The notes: a model not told the origin generated them from the sequence alone. A stretch of DNA of 12,869 nucleotides from Anammoximicrobium sp964409865 (GCA_964409865.1 CAYPGE010000273.1:1-12869); one strand, 5' to 3'. Shown: positions 1 to 7,555, counted from the stretch's first letter. Made by a program: numbers and translations.

Positions 1-199
1 AACGCGAAACAGGGATCAAGCATTTTCCCAGGAGGTCAAGAGTCCTGAAGGTCGCCTTTCGCGGAGCGAAAGGCGACAAAACAGCGGTTTTGTTCGTGGA
101 CGGGTACTTAGAACCGCTAACAAAACCGAAATCGGAGACCTTCGGTCGGCGGTTTCGGCGGGGTCAGAGACCCGCGCCGAACGGTTTTGTTAGCGGTTC
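1..199. other. Non-coding, repeat-rich left edge
   Basis: No convincing gene is seen here. One plus-strand frame is open from the first base to a TGA at about 46-48 and could be the tail of a gene that begins outside the window, but its 15 residues match no family I recognise. The rest is occupied by the hairpin repeats listed separately. Confidence 0.5.
51..93. repeat. Two abutting palindromic hairpins (REP-like)
   Basis: GTCGCCTTTCGC (51-62) pairs perfectly with GCGAAAGGCGAC (66-77) around a three-base loop, giving a 12-bp stem. It runs straight into ACAAAAC (76-82) pairing with GTTTTGT (87-93) around AGCG. Compact palindromes of this GCCTTTCGC...GCGAAAGGC kind are, from memory, common in planctomycete intergenic DNA. 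The hairpins lie downstream of the minus-strand oxidoreductase gene and could also protect or end its transcript, but no U-tract follows. Confidence 0.7.
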
Positions 200-200
200 T
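110..200. repeat. Long inverted repeat with 19-bp perfect arms
   Basis: AGAACCGCTAACAAAACCG (110-128) is the exact reverse complement of 182-200. The arms enclose 53 bases that hold a smaller hairpin, GGGTC-AGA-GACCC (161-173). The right arm touches the TAA stop (200-202) of the minus-strand oxidoreductase gene, so the transcript would fold into this structure immediately after translation ends. It may act as a factor-independent 3' end without a U-tract, or be another intergenic repeat copy. Confidence 0.7.
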
Positions 201-1498
201 TAGATCAGCGACCAGGGCGGCCGCATGGCTCGCAGCAGCATGGCGTTGGCCTGGTCGTCGTCCAGGAACCGTTCGGCCACCGGGTCCCACTTCAGCGAAC
301 GGCCCAGGCGCAGGCCGATGTTCGCCGCGTGGCAGATGGTGGTGGCGCGGTGGGCGCTTTCGGGGTGGCAGACGGGCTGCTTGCGGGACTTGATGCAATC
401 CAGCCAGTCGCGCACGTGGTCGCCCGTTTGGGCCCAGCCGGGAGCCGACAGGTTTCTGGCTTGCAGAATCGACTTCGGCTCGGCCGTCACCGCGTCGGTC
501 TGATCGTCCACCTGGATCCAGCCTTCGGAGCCGACGAAGCGGATGTAACGATCCTGAAAAAGACCGCTGGAGCGGATAACAATTTTGACGCCGTCGGCGT
601 AGGTACAGGTGCAGTCGGCCGTCACGGGCGTTTCACTATACGCGTCCGGTTTCCACGTCGCCGTGCCCTCGTAGCTGACGGGCCCCGTGTCGTCGCGCTC
701 CAGGCCCCATTGGGCGATATCGGTATAGTGGCAGCCCATGCCGATGATGGGCCCGGCCCCGGTGTCCCAGAAATAGTTCCACCCGCCCACGAAGGCCGGG
801 GAGTACGTGCGCCAGGGGATCGGACCGAGCCACATATCGTAATCAAAGCCCTCCGGCACGGGTCGCGGCTTGTCGAGAGCGACCGTCGGACCTTCCCACA
901 CCTGGCAGATCACGGTGTGGACCTTGCCGATCATCCCCTTGCGGGCCGACTCGATCTGGAAACGGTACGAGGCCACGGAGCGGCGCTGGTGGCCGGCCTG
1001 GTAGACGGCGCCGTAGCGCGTCATCGCATCGACCATGGCCCGGCTCTCGCCGATGGCCAGCGAGACCGGCTTCTCGCAGTAGATGTCCTTGCCCGACTTG
1101 GCGGCCAAAATCGACAGCGGCGTGTGCCAGCGGTCGCCCGTGGCGATCAGCACGGCGTCGATATCGGCGCGGCCCAGCAGGTCACGAAAGTCGGGGTAGG
1201 TGGCGCAGTCTTGGTTTCCGTTCTTGGTGTCGACGACCTTCTTGGCCGCGGCCAGCCGCTCCGACCGGCAGTCCGACACGGCCACGCACTGCACGTCGTC
1301 GAACATCAGGAAATGGGGCAGAATCGCCGCGCACCGGCCGCCGTATCCGATCACCCCCATCACGATCCGCTGGCTGGGGGCAGCAGCGCCCCGGCCCAGC
1401 ACGTGTCCCGGCACCACCAGCGGCGCCGCCAACGCTGCTCCCGTCGCTGCGCTGCGTTTCAGAAAGCTCCGGCGGTTCAGACTCGGCCTCGTTTCCAT
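200..1498 (-). CDS. Tat-exported Gfo/Idh/MocA-family oxidoreductase
   Basis: The 432-residue protein begins with a twin-arginine signal (NRRSFLK at 8-14, then an Ala-rich hydrophobic stretch to about residue 31). It continues with a Rossmann NAD(P)-binding fold (MGVIGYGGRC at 47-56), the family hallmark EKP (142-144), and a C-terminal substrate domain with the GMGCHYTD segment at 253-260, whose His257 sits where the family has a catalytic histidine. Such enzymes oxidise or reduce sugars, inositols or similar polyols, and planctomycetes carry many exported versions; the substrate is unknown. The start at 1498 is preferred because GAGGAG lies 7 bases upstream, the signal peptide starts there, and a consensus promoter lies at 1551-1579, inside any longer reading. 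It appears to be transcribed alone. The fold assignment is secure; the reaction is inferred. Confidence 0.93.
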   Translation of the reverse strand: METRPSLNRRSFLKRSAATGAALAAPLVVPGHVLGRGAAAPSQRIVMGVIGYGGRCAAILPHFLMFDDVQCVAVSDCRSERLAAAKKVVDTKNGNQDCATYPDFRDLLGRADIDAVLIATGDRWHTPLSILAAKSGKDIYCEKPVSLAIGESRAMVDAMTRYGAVYQAGHQRRSVASYRFQIESARKGMIGKVHTVICQVWEGPTVALDKPRPVPEGFDYDMWLGPIPWRTYSPAFVGGWNYFWDTGAGPIIGMGCHYTDIAQWGLERDDTGPVSYEGTATWKPDAYSETPVTADCTCTYADGVKIVIRSSGLFQDRYIRFVGSEGWIQVDDQTDAVTAEPKSILQARNLSAPGWAQTGDHVRDWLDCIKSRKQPVCHPESAHRATTICHAANIGLRLGRSLKWDPVAERFLDDDQANAMLLRAMRPPWSLI

Positions 1499-1550
1499 CG
1501 TGTTGCTCCTCTTCATGGGACGGGAAGGCGAAAGGCTGACGATGGCCGTA

Positions 1551-1579
1551 AATCTAGGCGGCGCCGCGGTCGCTGTCAA
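1551..1579 (-). promoter_or_regulatory. Sigma70-like promoter of the oxidoreductase gene
   Basis: On the minus strand TTGACA (1579-1574) is a perfect -35 box. A 17-base spacer separates it from TAGATT (1556-1551), which matches four of six -10 positions. Transcription would start near 1544, about 46 bases before the ATG at 1498. The box position excludes the longer upstream starts as translation starts for this transcript. Confidence 0.65.
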
Positions 1580-1657
1580 GCAAGCGTTCGCCTCGCGCCA
1601 TCGGACTGACCCACGGTGGACAATCGAACGTTCGTTCCAGGCCGAACAGTCTTCCCG

Positions 1658-1712
1658 CTTCCCTCCAGGGAAGTCGCCTCCACGGTCCGATCGGTAAACA
1701 TCCGCGATCGGA
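1658..1712. other. Two small stem-loops after the secretion ATPase gene
   Basis: TCCGATCG (1686-1693) pairs with CGATCGGA (1705-1712), and CTTCCCT (1658-1664) with AGGGAAG (1667-1673). Both lie 25-80 bases beyond the TGA of the minus-strand ATPase gene and before the next promoter, so they could mark its transcript end. Neither is followed by a U-tract on the minus strand, so an intrinsic terminator is not shown. Confidence 0.3.
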
Positions 1713-1736
1713 ACGTCACTTGGCCGGGGCGTCTCG

Positions 1737-2972
1737 TCAGTCTTCGATGCCGAGGAACTCGGCCGGCACGGTCCGCAGGACTTCCTCGGTGCTGGTCATC
1801 CCTTTGGCTACTTTCAGCAACGCTCCGCGGCGGAAGGGAATCATGCCGTTCTTGATGGCCGCCTCGCCGATCTCTTCGGCCGTACTGTGATTGGCGATCA
1901 AGCGGCGGATGTCCCGGTTCAGGGTCAAGATTTCGAACAGGCCGGTGCGGCCGGCATAACCGGTACGCTGGCACGCTTCGCAACTGCCGGGGCCGTAGAT
2001 CGCGCGGCCTTCGCCCGGTTCGAGCAAATCCTGGATCTCGTCAAAGGTGGCCGGGGACTCATCCAAGTCGAACCGCTGGCGGCAGTCGAGGCAGAGTGTC
2101 CGCACCAACCGCTGGGCGACGATCCCCAGCAGACAGCTGGACAAGAAATAGGGCGGCGCCCCCAGCGCCAACATGCTTTGCGCGGCGGCAGATGAGACCG
2201 GAGCGTGCAAGGTGGAGAGCACCAGGTGGCCGCTATTGGCCGCGCGCACGGAAGCCACGGCGGTCTCCTCGTCGCGGATCTCGCCGACCATGATCACGTC
2301 GGGCGCCTGCCGCAGAACATGCCGCAACAGCTGCGGGAAATCCACGTCGATCTTCGGATTGACCTGCGATTGGCGGAGTCCGTCGATGGCGTATTCAATC
2401 GGGTCTTCCAGCGTGTTGATCTTGCGTTCGCCGTTGTTCAGGTGCGTCAAGCACGCGTACAGCGTAGTCGTCTTGCCTGTGCCCGTGGGCCCCGTGACCA
2501 GCAGCAGGCCGCTGGGCCTGGAGAGCAGGCTCTTCAGCGTTTCCAGATCTTTGGGAAACATGCCCAGGCAATCCAGCCGTCGCAGTCCCCCGTCACGGTC
2601 CCATAACCGCATCGTCAAGTCCTCGCCGAACAGCGTGCCGATGCAGCTGATGCGAATATCCAGACGTCTCCCCGCTCTGGCGTGCAACCAGCGCCCTTCG
2701 CCGGGGCGTCTGCGGTCGGCGACATCCATGCCCGACATCGCTTTGACATGGGCGATCAGCTGGCGACTGAATTCACTGGAGACGAAAGCGATCGGCTCGA
2801 TCTTGCCCAGCCGGCGTATGCAGATGTTGCCGCACGTCTCGTCGCTCAACACATACAAGTCGCTGGCTTCCATCGTCGAAGCGTGGCGCAGCAAGGCATC
2901 CACGGCGGGCTCCGCCTGCATGTCGGCCAGTTTCGCGGGGTCAAACTGCTCGGTGACCGCCAACTCGTTCAT
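1737..2972 (-). CDS. Short GspE/PilB-type secretion ATPase
   Basis: A 411-residue member of the type II secretion/type IV pilus assembly ATPase family, the cytoplasmic hexamer that drives pseudopilus or pilus assembly. Visible motifs in order are Walker A GPTGTGKT (161-168), Asp box TLEDPIEY (187-194), Walker B with VGEIRDEET (229-237), His box GHLVLSTLHA (248-257), and two Cys pairs (294/297 and 331/334) forming the zinc-binding module of GspE/PilB. The N-terminal MshEN/GspE_N docking domain of usual members (about 560 residues) is missing; the protein starts near the N2 domain. The N2 segment normally reading like ASDIHIEP is ASDLYVLSDE here. The start at 2972 overlaps the upstream TGA in ATGA, implying translational coupling with the STAS gene. 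Longer in-frame starts would run through that gene. The exact apparatus served is not shown. Confidence 0.92.
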   Translation of the reverse strand: MNELAVTEQFDPAKLADMQAEPAVDALLRHASTMEASDLYVLSDETCGNICIRRLGKIEPIAFVSSEFSRQLIAHVKAMSGMDVADRRRPGEGRWLHARAGRRLDIRISCIGTLFGEDLTMRLWDRDGGLRRLDCLGMFPKDLETLKSLLSRPSGLLLVTGPTGTGKTTTLYACLTHLNNGERKINTLEDPIEYAIDGLRQSQVNPKIDVDFPQLLRHVLRQAPDVIMVGEIRDEETAVASVRAANSGHLVLSTLHAPVSSAAAQSMLALGAPPYFLSSCLLGIVAQRLVRTLCLDCRQRFDLDESPATFDEIQDLLEPGEGRAIYGPGSCEACQRTGYAGRTGLFEILTLNRDIRRLIANHSTAEEIGEAAIKNGMIPFRRGALLKVAKGMTSTEEVLRTVPAEFLGIED

Positions 2973-3325
2973 GGGTTGCCTTTCGCGACCAAGCGCCGGG
3001 CGGCTGCCTCGTCTTCCGCTATTTTGAAGACCAACTGCATGTTCAGGATTTTCATCACATCGCGGGCAGCAGGCGAAAGCGAATGCAGGACGAGCGTGCC
3101 ACCCTTCGTGCGGAACTCCTTTTGGCACGCCAACAGCCAAGCGATTCCGCTGGAATCGATGGCCTGAACGGCGTGCAGATCCAGCAGCACCTGGCTGCTG
3201 TAACAGTCAGCTCCCAGCAGGTCGCGCAAAGGCTGGTGGCCGGCGGCCAGCTGTCTCTGCGAAACATCTCCCAGGACCTCGACCAGGGAGAGACCGTCTT
3301 GTCGAGATTTGATGAAAAGCTCCAT
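2969..3325 (-). CDS. STAS-domain anti-sigma factor antagonist-like protein
   Basis: A 118-residue single STAS domain of the SpoIIAA/RsbV type, the usual size of the family. The key site is AIDSSG (55-60): in this family a serine of the DSSG motif is phosphorylated by a partner kinase or anti-sigma factor, switching partner binding. The chain follows the STAS pattern, with a strand ending LLDL before the motif, a helix after it, then LVLHSLSP and a closing helix. The start at 3325 fits the domain boundary and has a GAGGGG purine run about 10 bases upstream; the upstream extension (to 3481) is low-complexity and unlike the family. The TGA overlaps the ATPase ATG, so both are probably made from one transcript. 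No kinase or phosphatase partner is in the window. Confidence 0.88.
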   Translation of the reverse strand: MELFIKSRQDGLSLVEVLGDVSQRQLAAGHQPLRDLLGADCYSSQVLLDLHAVQAIDSSGIAWLLACQKEFRTKGGTLVLHSLSPAARDVMKILNMQLVFKIAEDEAAARRLVAKGNP

Positions 3326-3335
3326 CTGCCACCCC

Positions 3336-3377
3336 TCACCTGCAGGTGATTTAATCGCCCCGTCGCCCCAAGTGCAA
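3336..3377 (-). promoter_or_regulatory. Candidate promoter with overlapping palindromic operator
   Basis: On the minus strand TTGCAC (3377-3372), a 17-base spacer and TTAAAT (3354-3349) make a fair sigma70-like promoter (three and four of six matches). The perfect 14-bp palindrome TCACCTGCAGGTGA (3336-3349) abuts the -10 box and covers the expected start site, 11-24 bases before the STAS ATG. A repressor could bind there. The palindrome also overlaps the ribosome-binding region, so it could act in RNA. Inferred from sequence only. Confidence 0.35.
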
Positions 3378-3637
3378 CCCCCGTCGTCCTTTTTCCGTGT
3401 CATCGCCCGTGGTGTGCCCCGTTGAGCCGCACTCCGAACAACGCCGGCTGGCTTCCTGCTGTCGTCGTTACATCTTGCCAAGCTTGGCTCGTTTTCGCGT
3501 TACAACCGCGACCTTCCCCAAAATCGAAAAAAAACTGCTATCCGTCATGGTACGCAGCCGAGAACTAGTAGCGAGGGGAACCAGCTCTTGGGGGACAGAC
3601 AAGCAGGATGACACGAGTTTATTCGGGGAGGGCACTC
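3378..3637. other. Divergent intergenic region
   Basis: Together with the promoter candidate, this makes a gap of about 310 bases between the minus-strand STAS gene and the plus-strand secreted-protein gene. It holds an A-rich run (about 3527-3536) but no ORF with recognisable content and no plus-strand promoter I can support. Confidence 0.4.
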
Positions 3638-4021
3638 ATGAGACGTCGCGTTGAAGGACTGGCATTCCTTGTTTTGGCTGCGGTTGCATTCTCCTGGTCG
3701 TCGGCCGAAGGTCAGGAGACAACCAGGGCGCCGGCGGTGGTCATCAGCCAAGCGACCGGCATGCCGCCAGCACAGCTGGCAGCCCCAGGATACACGGCCA
3801 TCCCCGCCATGAACGATCAGCCCAGCCTGCCGGGATATGCGTGGCCGACCTATGCCAGCCATCCCAACTACGCGGCGGTGACCTATCCCGGACACTATTC
3901 GCCGTCGGCCTGGCCCTACATCAGTCCGTTCTACCCCTACCCGCAAGCCCCGCTGGGGTGGCGGAACGCAACGCTGAAGTGGGATGACGGCTGGTGGGGT
4001 CTGGATTTCAAAACGAAGTGA
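3638..4021 (+). CDS. Small secreted Pro/Tyr-rich protein with WDDGWW tail
   Basis: The 127-residue product has an N-terminal signal peptide (MRRR, then a hydrophobic stretch at about 8-20, likely cut near AEG-Q at 24-26). A low-complexity region rich in Pro, Tyr, Ala and Ser (about 50-104) follows, then a compact aromatic/acidic C-terminus, GWRNATLKWDDGWWGLDF (107-124). I recall a similar ending in unannotated secreted planctomycete proteins, but that is memory, not a search result. Function unknown. The start at 3638 is preferred over an in-frame ATG at 3608 because GGGGAGGG lies just upstream and the signal peptide begins there. It is a single gene with its own terminator. Confidence 0.8.
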   Translation: MRRRVEGLAFLVLAAVAFSWSSAEGQETTRAPAVVISQATGMPPAQLAAPGYTAIPAMNDQPSLPGYAWPTYASHPNYAAVTYPGHYSPSAWPYISPFYPYPQAPLGWRNATLKWDDGWWGLDFKTK

Positions 4022-4038
4022 GTGCCTGCCCGATGTTC

Positions 4039-4069
4039 ACCTCCGCCGGAGGTTCCGGTGGAGGTTTTT
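4039..4069 (+). terminator. Rho-independent terminator
   Basis: ACCTCCGCCGGA (4039-4050) pairs with TCCGGTGGAGGT (4054-4065) around GGT, a 12-bp GC-rich stem with one G-U pair, followed at once by a T run (4065-4069). It lies 18 bases after the stop of the small secreted-protein gene and fits the intrinsic terminator model well. Confidence 0.85.
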
Positions 4070-4414
4070 GACTTTCTTGACCGGCCACCTGGGGACGCGG
4101 ACGAGCATTCCGACAAGAAGCTGGTCTGGGGAGTGTGGCTCCGATCTTCGCCTGCGGCACTTCGACGCGGTTCAGTAGCCGGAGAGGCTGTGAACGGAAC
4201 GCGAAACTGCACGCCTACCGGCGCAGTGGGGTTCAAGAGTGCGTCCTGTGGCGCGTCCTCGATCATCAGCTTGACTGGTTCGTGCTCCGCGGCGGCCGCA
4301 TCTTTCGAAAAACAACGGTCCAGTGCTTGTTGCTGATCATCACACGGAGTGTGATGGCTACTTTGACGAGGCGACAGTTGTTTCTCGAATACTGCTTGGA
4401 GCAAGGAGCGATGC
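4070..4414. other. Gene-free stretch with one operator-like dyad
   Basis: About 345 bases with no coding region I can support. ORFs cross it on both strands, but their translations look like nothing known and overlap better-supported genes in other frames. The one clear structure is the dyad CATCACACGGAGTGTGATG (4338-4356), with 8-bp perfect arms and a 3-base centre, about 60 bases before the next start codon. It is a candidate regulator-binding site for that gene. A good SD, AAGGAG, occurs at 4403-4408. Confidence 0.4.
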
Positions 4415-6076
4415 ATGGCCGAAACGAATTCGTCCGGGGAGAGATCCAGCCAGCCTGGCACCTGCTGCTCGCGGCGTGCCTTTTGTGCGGCGGGCGCCGG
4501 CGCGCTGGTTGCGGTCGGCGTGCAAGGAACACTTGGCGGCGAGGAAGATGTCTGGACGACGGCTCGCGAGCGGGCCGGGATCTTTGCCGATTGCGGGAGA
4601 AATGCGCTCCGGCTGCTGCGCGGCTGGATCGCCGAGAAACAGGATCCCGAAACGGGTCTCTTCAGCCGCGGTGGCACCTGGGACTACCACAACGAGGCGG
4701 CCGATCATTACTCCTCGCTGGTGCTGGTCGCTCACTATGTCGATCCGTCACTCATTCAAGAAGGAGCGCCGCTGCACCGCACCATGGTTCGCTGCCGCGA
4801 GTTGTGCGCGTTGCCGTCGGGACTTCCGGTCACGTACGACCTGACGACTCGGCAGCGCGGCAAACCGGCCACGTTCACGGCGCTGGCCGAATGGCTCCGC
4901 GACGGGCTGATCCGGATTGTCGAAGTCCTGGGCACGGAGAATGTCTGGTACCGGGAGATGGAGCGGTTGGTCGACGCGATGCTTGCCGCGTCCGGCGGCC
5001 CGCACAAGCTTCGAGACGCACTGTCCGGCGGCGAAGCTCGCGGCAATATGCTGCAAACGCTCACCCGGCTGCACGCGATCTCGGGCCGGGAATCCTACCT
5101 GGGCGCGGCGGAGTCGCTCTTCGAAGCGGTCTTGGCGGATGCCGAAAAGTCCGCCGACGCGTTGACGTTCGACGACCACGGCAGCGAATGGGTGCCGGGG
5201 CTGGGCGAGCTGTTTGCGCTGCAATGCCAGCTGCGCCGGCCTCAGGCGGAGACTTACCGCGAGCCGCTGCGGCGCCTGCTGGACAAGATTCTGGCTCAAG
5301 GCGCCCATCCGGTCAGCGGGCTGTTCTGCCCTGCCCGTCCGTCGCAGGGCGGCGGTCGCCAATGGAAGCAACCGCCGGATACTTGGGGCTACGTCCTTTT
5401 CACGTACGAGAACTACGACCGCGCCACGGGCGAGAACCGCTACGGCGCGGCGATCGAAAAACCCGTGCAGTGGCTGGTAGCGAATCGCCAGAATTATGCG
5501 GCGCTACGAGAAACCCTTTGGCCCCGCTCCGTCAGCAGCGACGATTGGAGCGATTCGTACGAGAGCATGATCGTGCTCTGGAACCGCGACCGACACGTGG
5601 CAGGCGTGTTTGCATGGCTCGACTGGGCCACGCAGCAGCACACCCACCGCCGCCATCCCGACCGGCCTTACGGCCCCTTCACAGGGGGCCACTTCGACGG
5701 CAGCACCGGCCGCACGCTGGTGATGCACATGATGCTCGCCTCGCAGGGAGTCCGCTGCGCGCCTTTCACCGAAGGATTGCGATTGGGCGGCGTGATGCAG
5801 GGCGAGTCGCTGCGGCTGTTCCTGGAAAGCGACCCGCCATGGCGCGGCAAGCTGATCTGCGACGGCCCGCGCTGCGAGTATCCCACGGGGCGACTCGATT
5901 GGGCCCGGCTCAATGAAATGCCGCAGTGGTTCGTCGCCCGGCCCGAGCGGAACTATGTCGTGACCATCGACGACGAATCGCCGCAGCGGATCGACGGCGC
6001 CGCGCTCATCGCCGGGCTGGAGATCGCTTGCCCACCCGAGGCGGCAAGGAGGATTTCGATCCGAGCGGACGATTGA
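4415..6076 (+). CDS. Tat-exported helical protein of unknown function
   Basis: A 553-residue protein with a twin-arginine-type leader (SRRAF at 19-23, then CAAGAGALVAVGV). Its body alternates amphipathic helices with aromatic and Gly-rich loops (for example GLFSRGGTWDYHNEAADHY at 81-99, QPPDTWGYVLFTYENYDRA at 319-337 and PYGPFTGGHFDGS at 418-430). This resembles the (alpha/alpha) barrels of glycosidases and polysaccharide lyases, but I recognise no family and no certain catalytic residues. The last 70 residues look beta-rich. The start at 4415 has AAGGAG six bases upstream. It converges on the pectate lyase gene with a 42-base gap, so a role in exported carbohydrate handling is possible by context only. 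A 593-residue ORF in another plus-strand frame covers most of the gene and is an artefact of GC-rich codons. Confidence 0.8.
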   Translation: MAETNSSGERSSQPGTCCSRRAFCAAGAGALVAVGVQGTLGGEEDVWTTARERAGIFADCGRNALRLLRGWIAEKQDPETGLFSRGGTWDYHNEAADHYSSLVLVAHYVDPSLIQEGAPLHRTMVRCRELCALPSGLPVTYDLTTRQRGKPATFTALAEWLRDGLIRIVEVLGTENVWYREMERLVDAMLAASGGPHKLRDALSGGEARGNMLQTLTRLHAISGRESYLGAAESLFEAVLADAEKSADALTFDDHGSEWVPGLGELFALQCQLRRPQAETYREPLRRLLDKILAQGAHPVSGLFCPARPSQGGGRQWKQPPDTWGYVLFTYENYDRATGENRYGAAIEKPVQWLVANRQNYAALRETLWPRSVSSDDWSDSYESMIVLWNRDRHVAGVFAWLDWATQQHTHRRHPDRPYGPFTGGHFDGSTGRTLVMHMMLASQGVRCAPFTEGLRLGGVMQGESLRLFLESDPPWRGKLICDGPRCEYPTGRLDWARLNEMPQWFVARPERNYVVTIDDESPQRIDGAALIAGLEIACPPEAARRISIRADD

Positions 6077-6118
6077 GATTCCTCGGCTCCTGCAAAGCCC
6101 CGTCGGCGACACGCTGAA

Positions 6119-7555
6119 CTACGGCGCGGATCGTGAGCCGAGGTACTCGCTCAACGTCTCCACGTTGCGGCTGAACACGCCGCTGGAGATGTAGCGAAAA
6201 CCGCGTTCGAATTCCGGCTGACCGACGAGGCGTTCGCCGGCGTAGGTTGCGATCCAACGGCCTTCGGCATCAAGTTCCTGAACGATCCGACGCACCTCTT
6301 CTCGCAACTCCTGCGCGGGGCGGCTCCGTGTGGGGACCGTTCCGCGCCGCGCGGCTTGCAAGGCCCTTTCGATTTCCTCCAAGCGAGCAACTTGCTTCCA
6401 ACCATAGTGGGCCGGCGCAGCGGAGTCGTCGTAAGTGAGCTGGTACCTCGCGTCCATGTACAGCGGCCGGTTGGTGCGGAACTCGTAGTAGCGGGCGATC
6501 GTCCCGTCCGGCAGGAGACACTTGTTGAAGTACGCCAGGGCACGGGGGATCGGTTCCAGGTACTTCTGCTCGCCCGTGTGCAGGGTGATCTGGATTAGGG
6601 TCTCCATCACATCCTGAGATTCCCAGCCTGTGATCGCCGGTGGCTCGAACTTCCGGGCCCAGATGGGAACCATCTCGTAGTTGTATTGCTGGCACCAGCC
6701 GGGCTGCGGCTCGGGCATCTGCGCCAAGATGAGAAAATCGCCCAGTTTTTCCAAGGCGACTTTGTACCGGTTGTCCCGGTACACCTGATGCGCATCAATC
6801 AGGGTGTGGGCGACCGTCCCCGCGAGATTGTCGTTCAGGGTGTAGTAGTCCCAATAGTTCTTGACGCGTCCTTCGGTCTTCCAGTCGTAGTCCGGGAACT
6901 TGGCCTTGACGACGGGCTGGGGTTCGACCGGCCCGCGCCACCCTTGGGGAAAGGCCCCGTTGGGAAACTGCGCTTGAAGCAGGGCGTCGAGTCCGTAGAG
7001 CGCGGCTTCGTGAATCCGTGCGTGCCGGAAGTTCATCGCCTGGTCGGCGCGGACCAGGAACTGCAGGGCCGCCTGCGTCTGGCCGTCGTCCAGCGACGAG
7101 ACATTCCAACTCCCGACTCGGCCGTGCCGGTACTTGCCCAACCGCCCTCGCTCGGGCGGCGCAAAATGAATGACCTGCGTCCAGCCGCCGGACTCCAATT
7201 GTCCATCGACCAGGGCCTCGGCTGCCTCCCGCGCGGCCTCCAGGTACAAACCGTCGTTCGTCGCCGCATACGCGTCGAGGTAAGCCGTGCCAACCGTGGG
7301 CGTCCCGGGCGGCTGCACGAAGATCGTATCCGGGGACGCCTTCCCCTCGCCCCACCGCTGCTGGAGATCGGTGCTATAGTAGTAGACATATCCCCCGTGG
7401 CTCGCGACTTTCTCGCGGTAATACGCCGCCGCCTTCTTCAAGGTCCGCAACGCCTCGTCGCGCAACATCGAATCAGCTTGCTGCGCCGGAACCGGTCCTG
7501 CGCCGATCGCACCGGGCAGCACCAGGACCAACCACAAGAGCTGCGATCGCGGCAT
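6119..7555 (-). CDS. Secreted pectate lyase, PL10-type
   Basis: A 478-residue exported enzyme with an N-terminal signal peptide (about 1-25, ending PVPAQQ). The body matches what I know of pectic acid lyases of polysaccharide lyase family 10, which cleave polygalacturonate by beta-elimination on an (alpha/alpha) toroid. Hallmarks are GGWTQ (123-127), SSLDDGQTQ (153-161), QFPNGAFPQGW (196-206), YTLNDN (238-243), PGWCQQYN (285-292) and TYDDSAAPAHYGW (374-386). Catalytic residues cannot be assigned with certainty by eye. A C-terminal extension of about 90 residues follows the last hallmark. The start at 7555 is chosen for the signal peptide and the AAAAGGGG upstream; a start 16 codons earlier would spoil the leader. 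Its 5' end lies 40 bases from a phoU remnant, so the gene probably arrived by rearrangement. Confidence 0.87.
   Translation of the reverse strand: MPRSQLLWLVLVLPGAIGAGPVPAQQADSMLRDEALRTLKKAAAYYREKVASHGGYVYYYSTDLQQRWGEGKASPDTIFVQPPGTPTVGTAYLDAYAATNDGLYLEAAREAAEALVDGQLESGGWTQVIHFAPPERGRLGKYRHGRVGSWNVSSLDDGQTQAALQFLVRADQAMNFRHARIHEAALYGLDALLQAQFPNGAFPQGWRGPVEPQPVVKAKFPDYDWKTEGRVKNYWDYYTLNDNLAGTVAHTLIDAHQVYRDNRYKVALEKLGDFLILAQMPEPQPGWCQQYNYEMVPIWARKFEPPAITGWESQDVMETLIQITLHTGEQKYLEPIPRALAYFNKCLLPDGTIARYYEFRTNRPLYMDARYQLTYDDSAAPAHYGWKQVARLEEIERALQAARRGTVPTRSRPAQELREEVRRIVQELDAEGRWIATYAGERLVGQPEFERGFRYISSGVFSRNVETLSEYLGSRSAP

Noticed and set aside
329..1609. A 426-codon plus-strand ORF opposite the oxidoreductase gene
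   Set aside because: It is the antisense of a well-supported Gfo/Idh/MocA gene, and its translation is His/Arg/Ala-rich with no family features, as expected for GC-rich shadow frames.
3937..4677. A minus-strand 246-codon ORF across the gene-free gap
   Set aside because: It overlaps two supported plus-strand genes, and its composition is Ser/Pro/Arg-rich without motifs.
4135..5916. A 593-codon plus-strand ORF overlapping the Tat-exported protein gene
   Set aside because: It is longer than the accepted gene, but its translation is Arg-rich and formless. The other frame has a Tat leader, a good ribosome-binding site and ordered helices.
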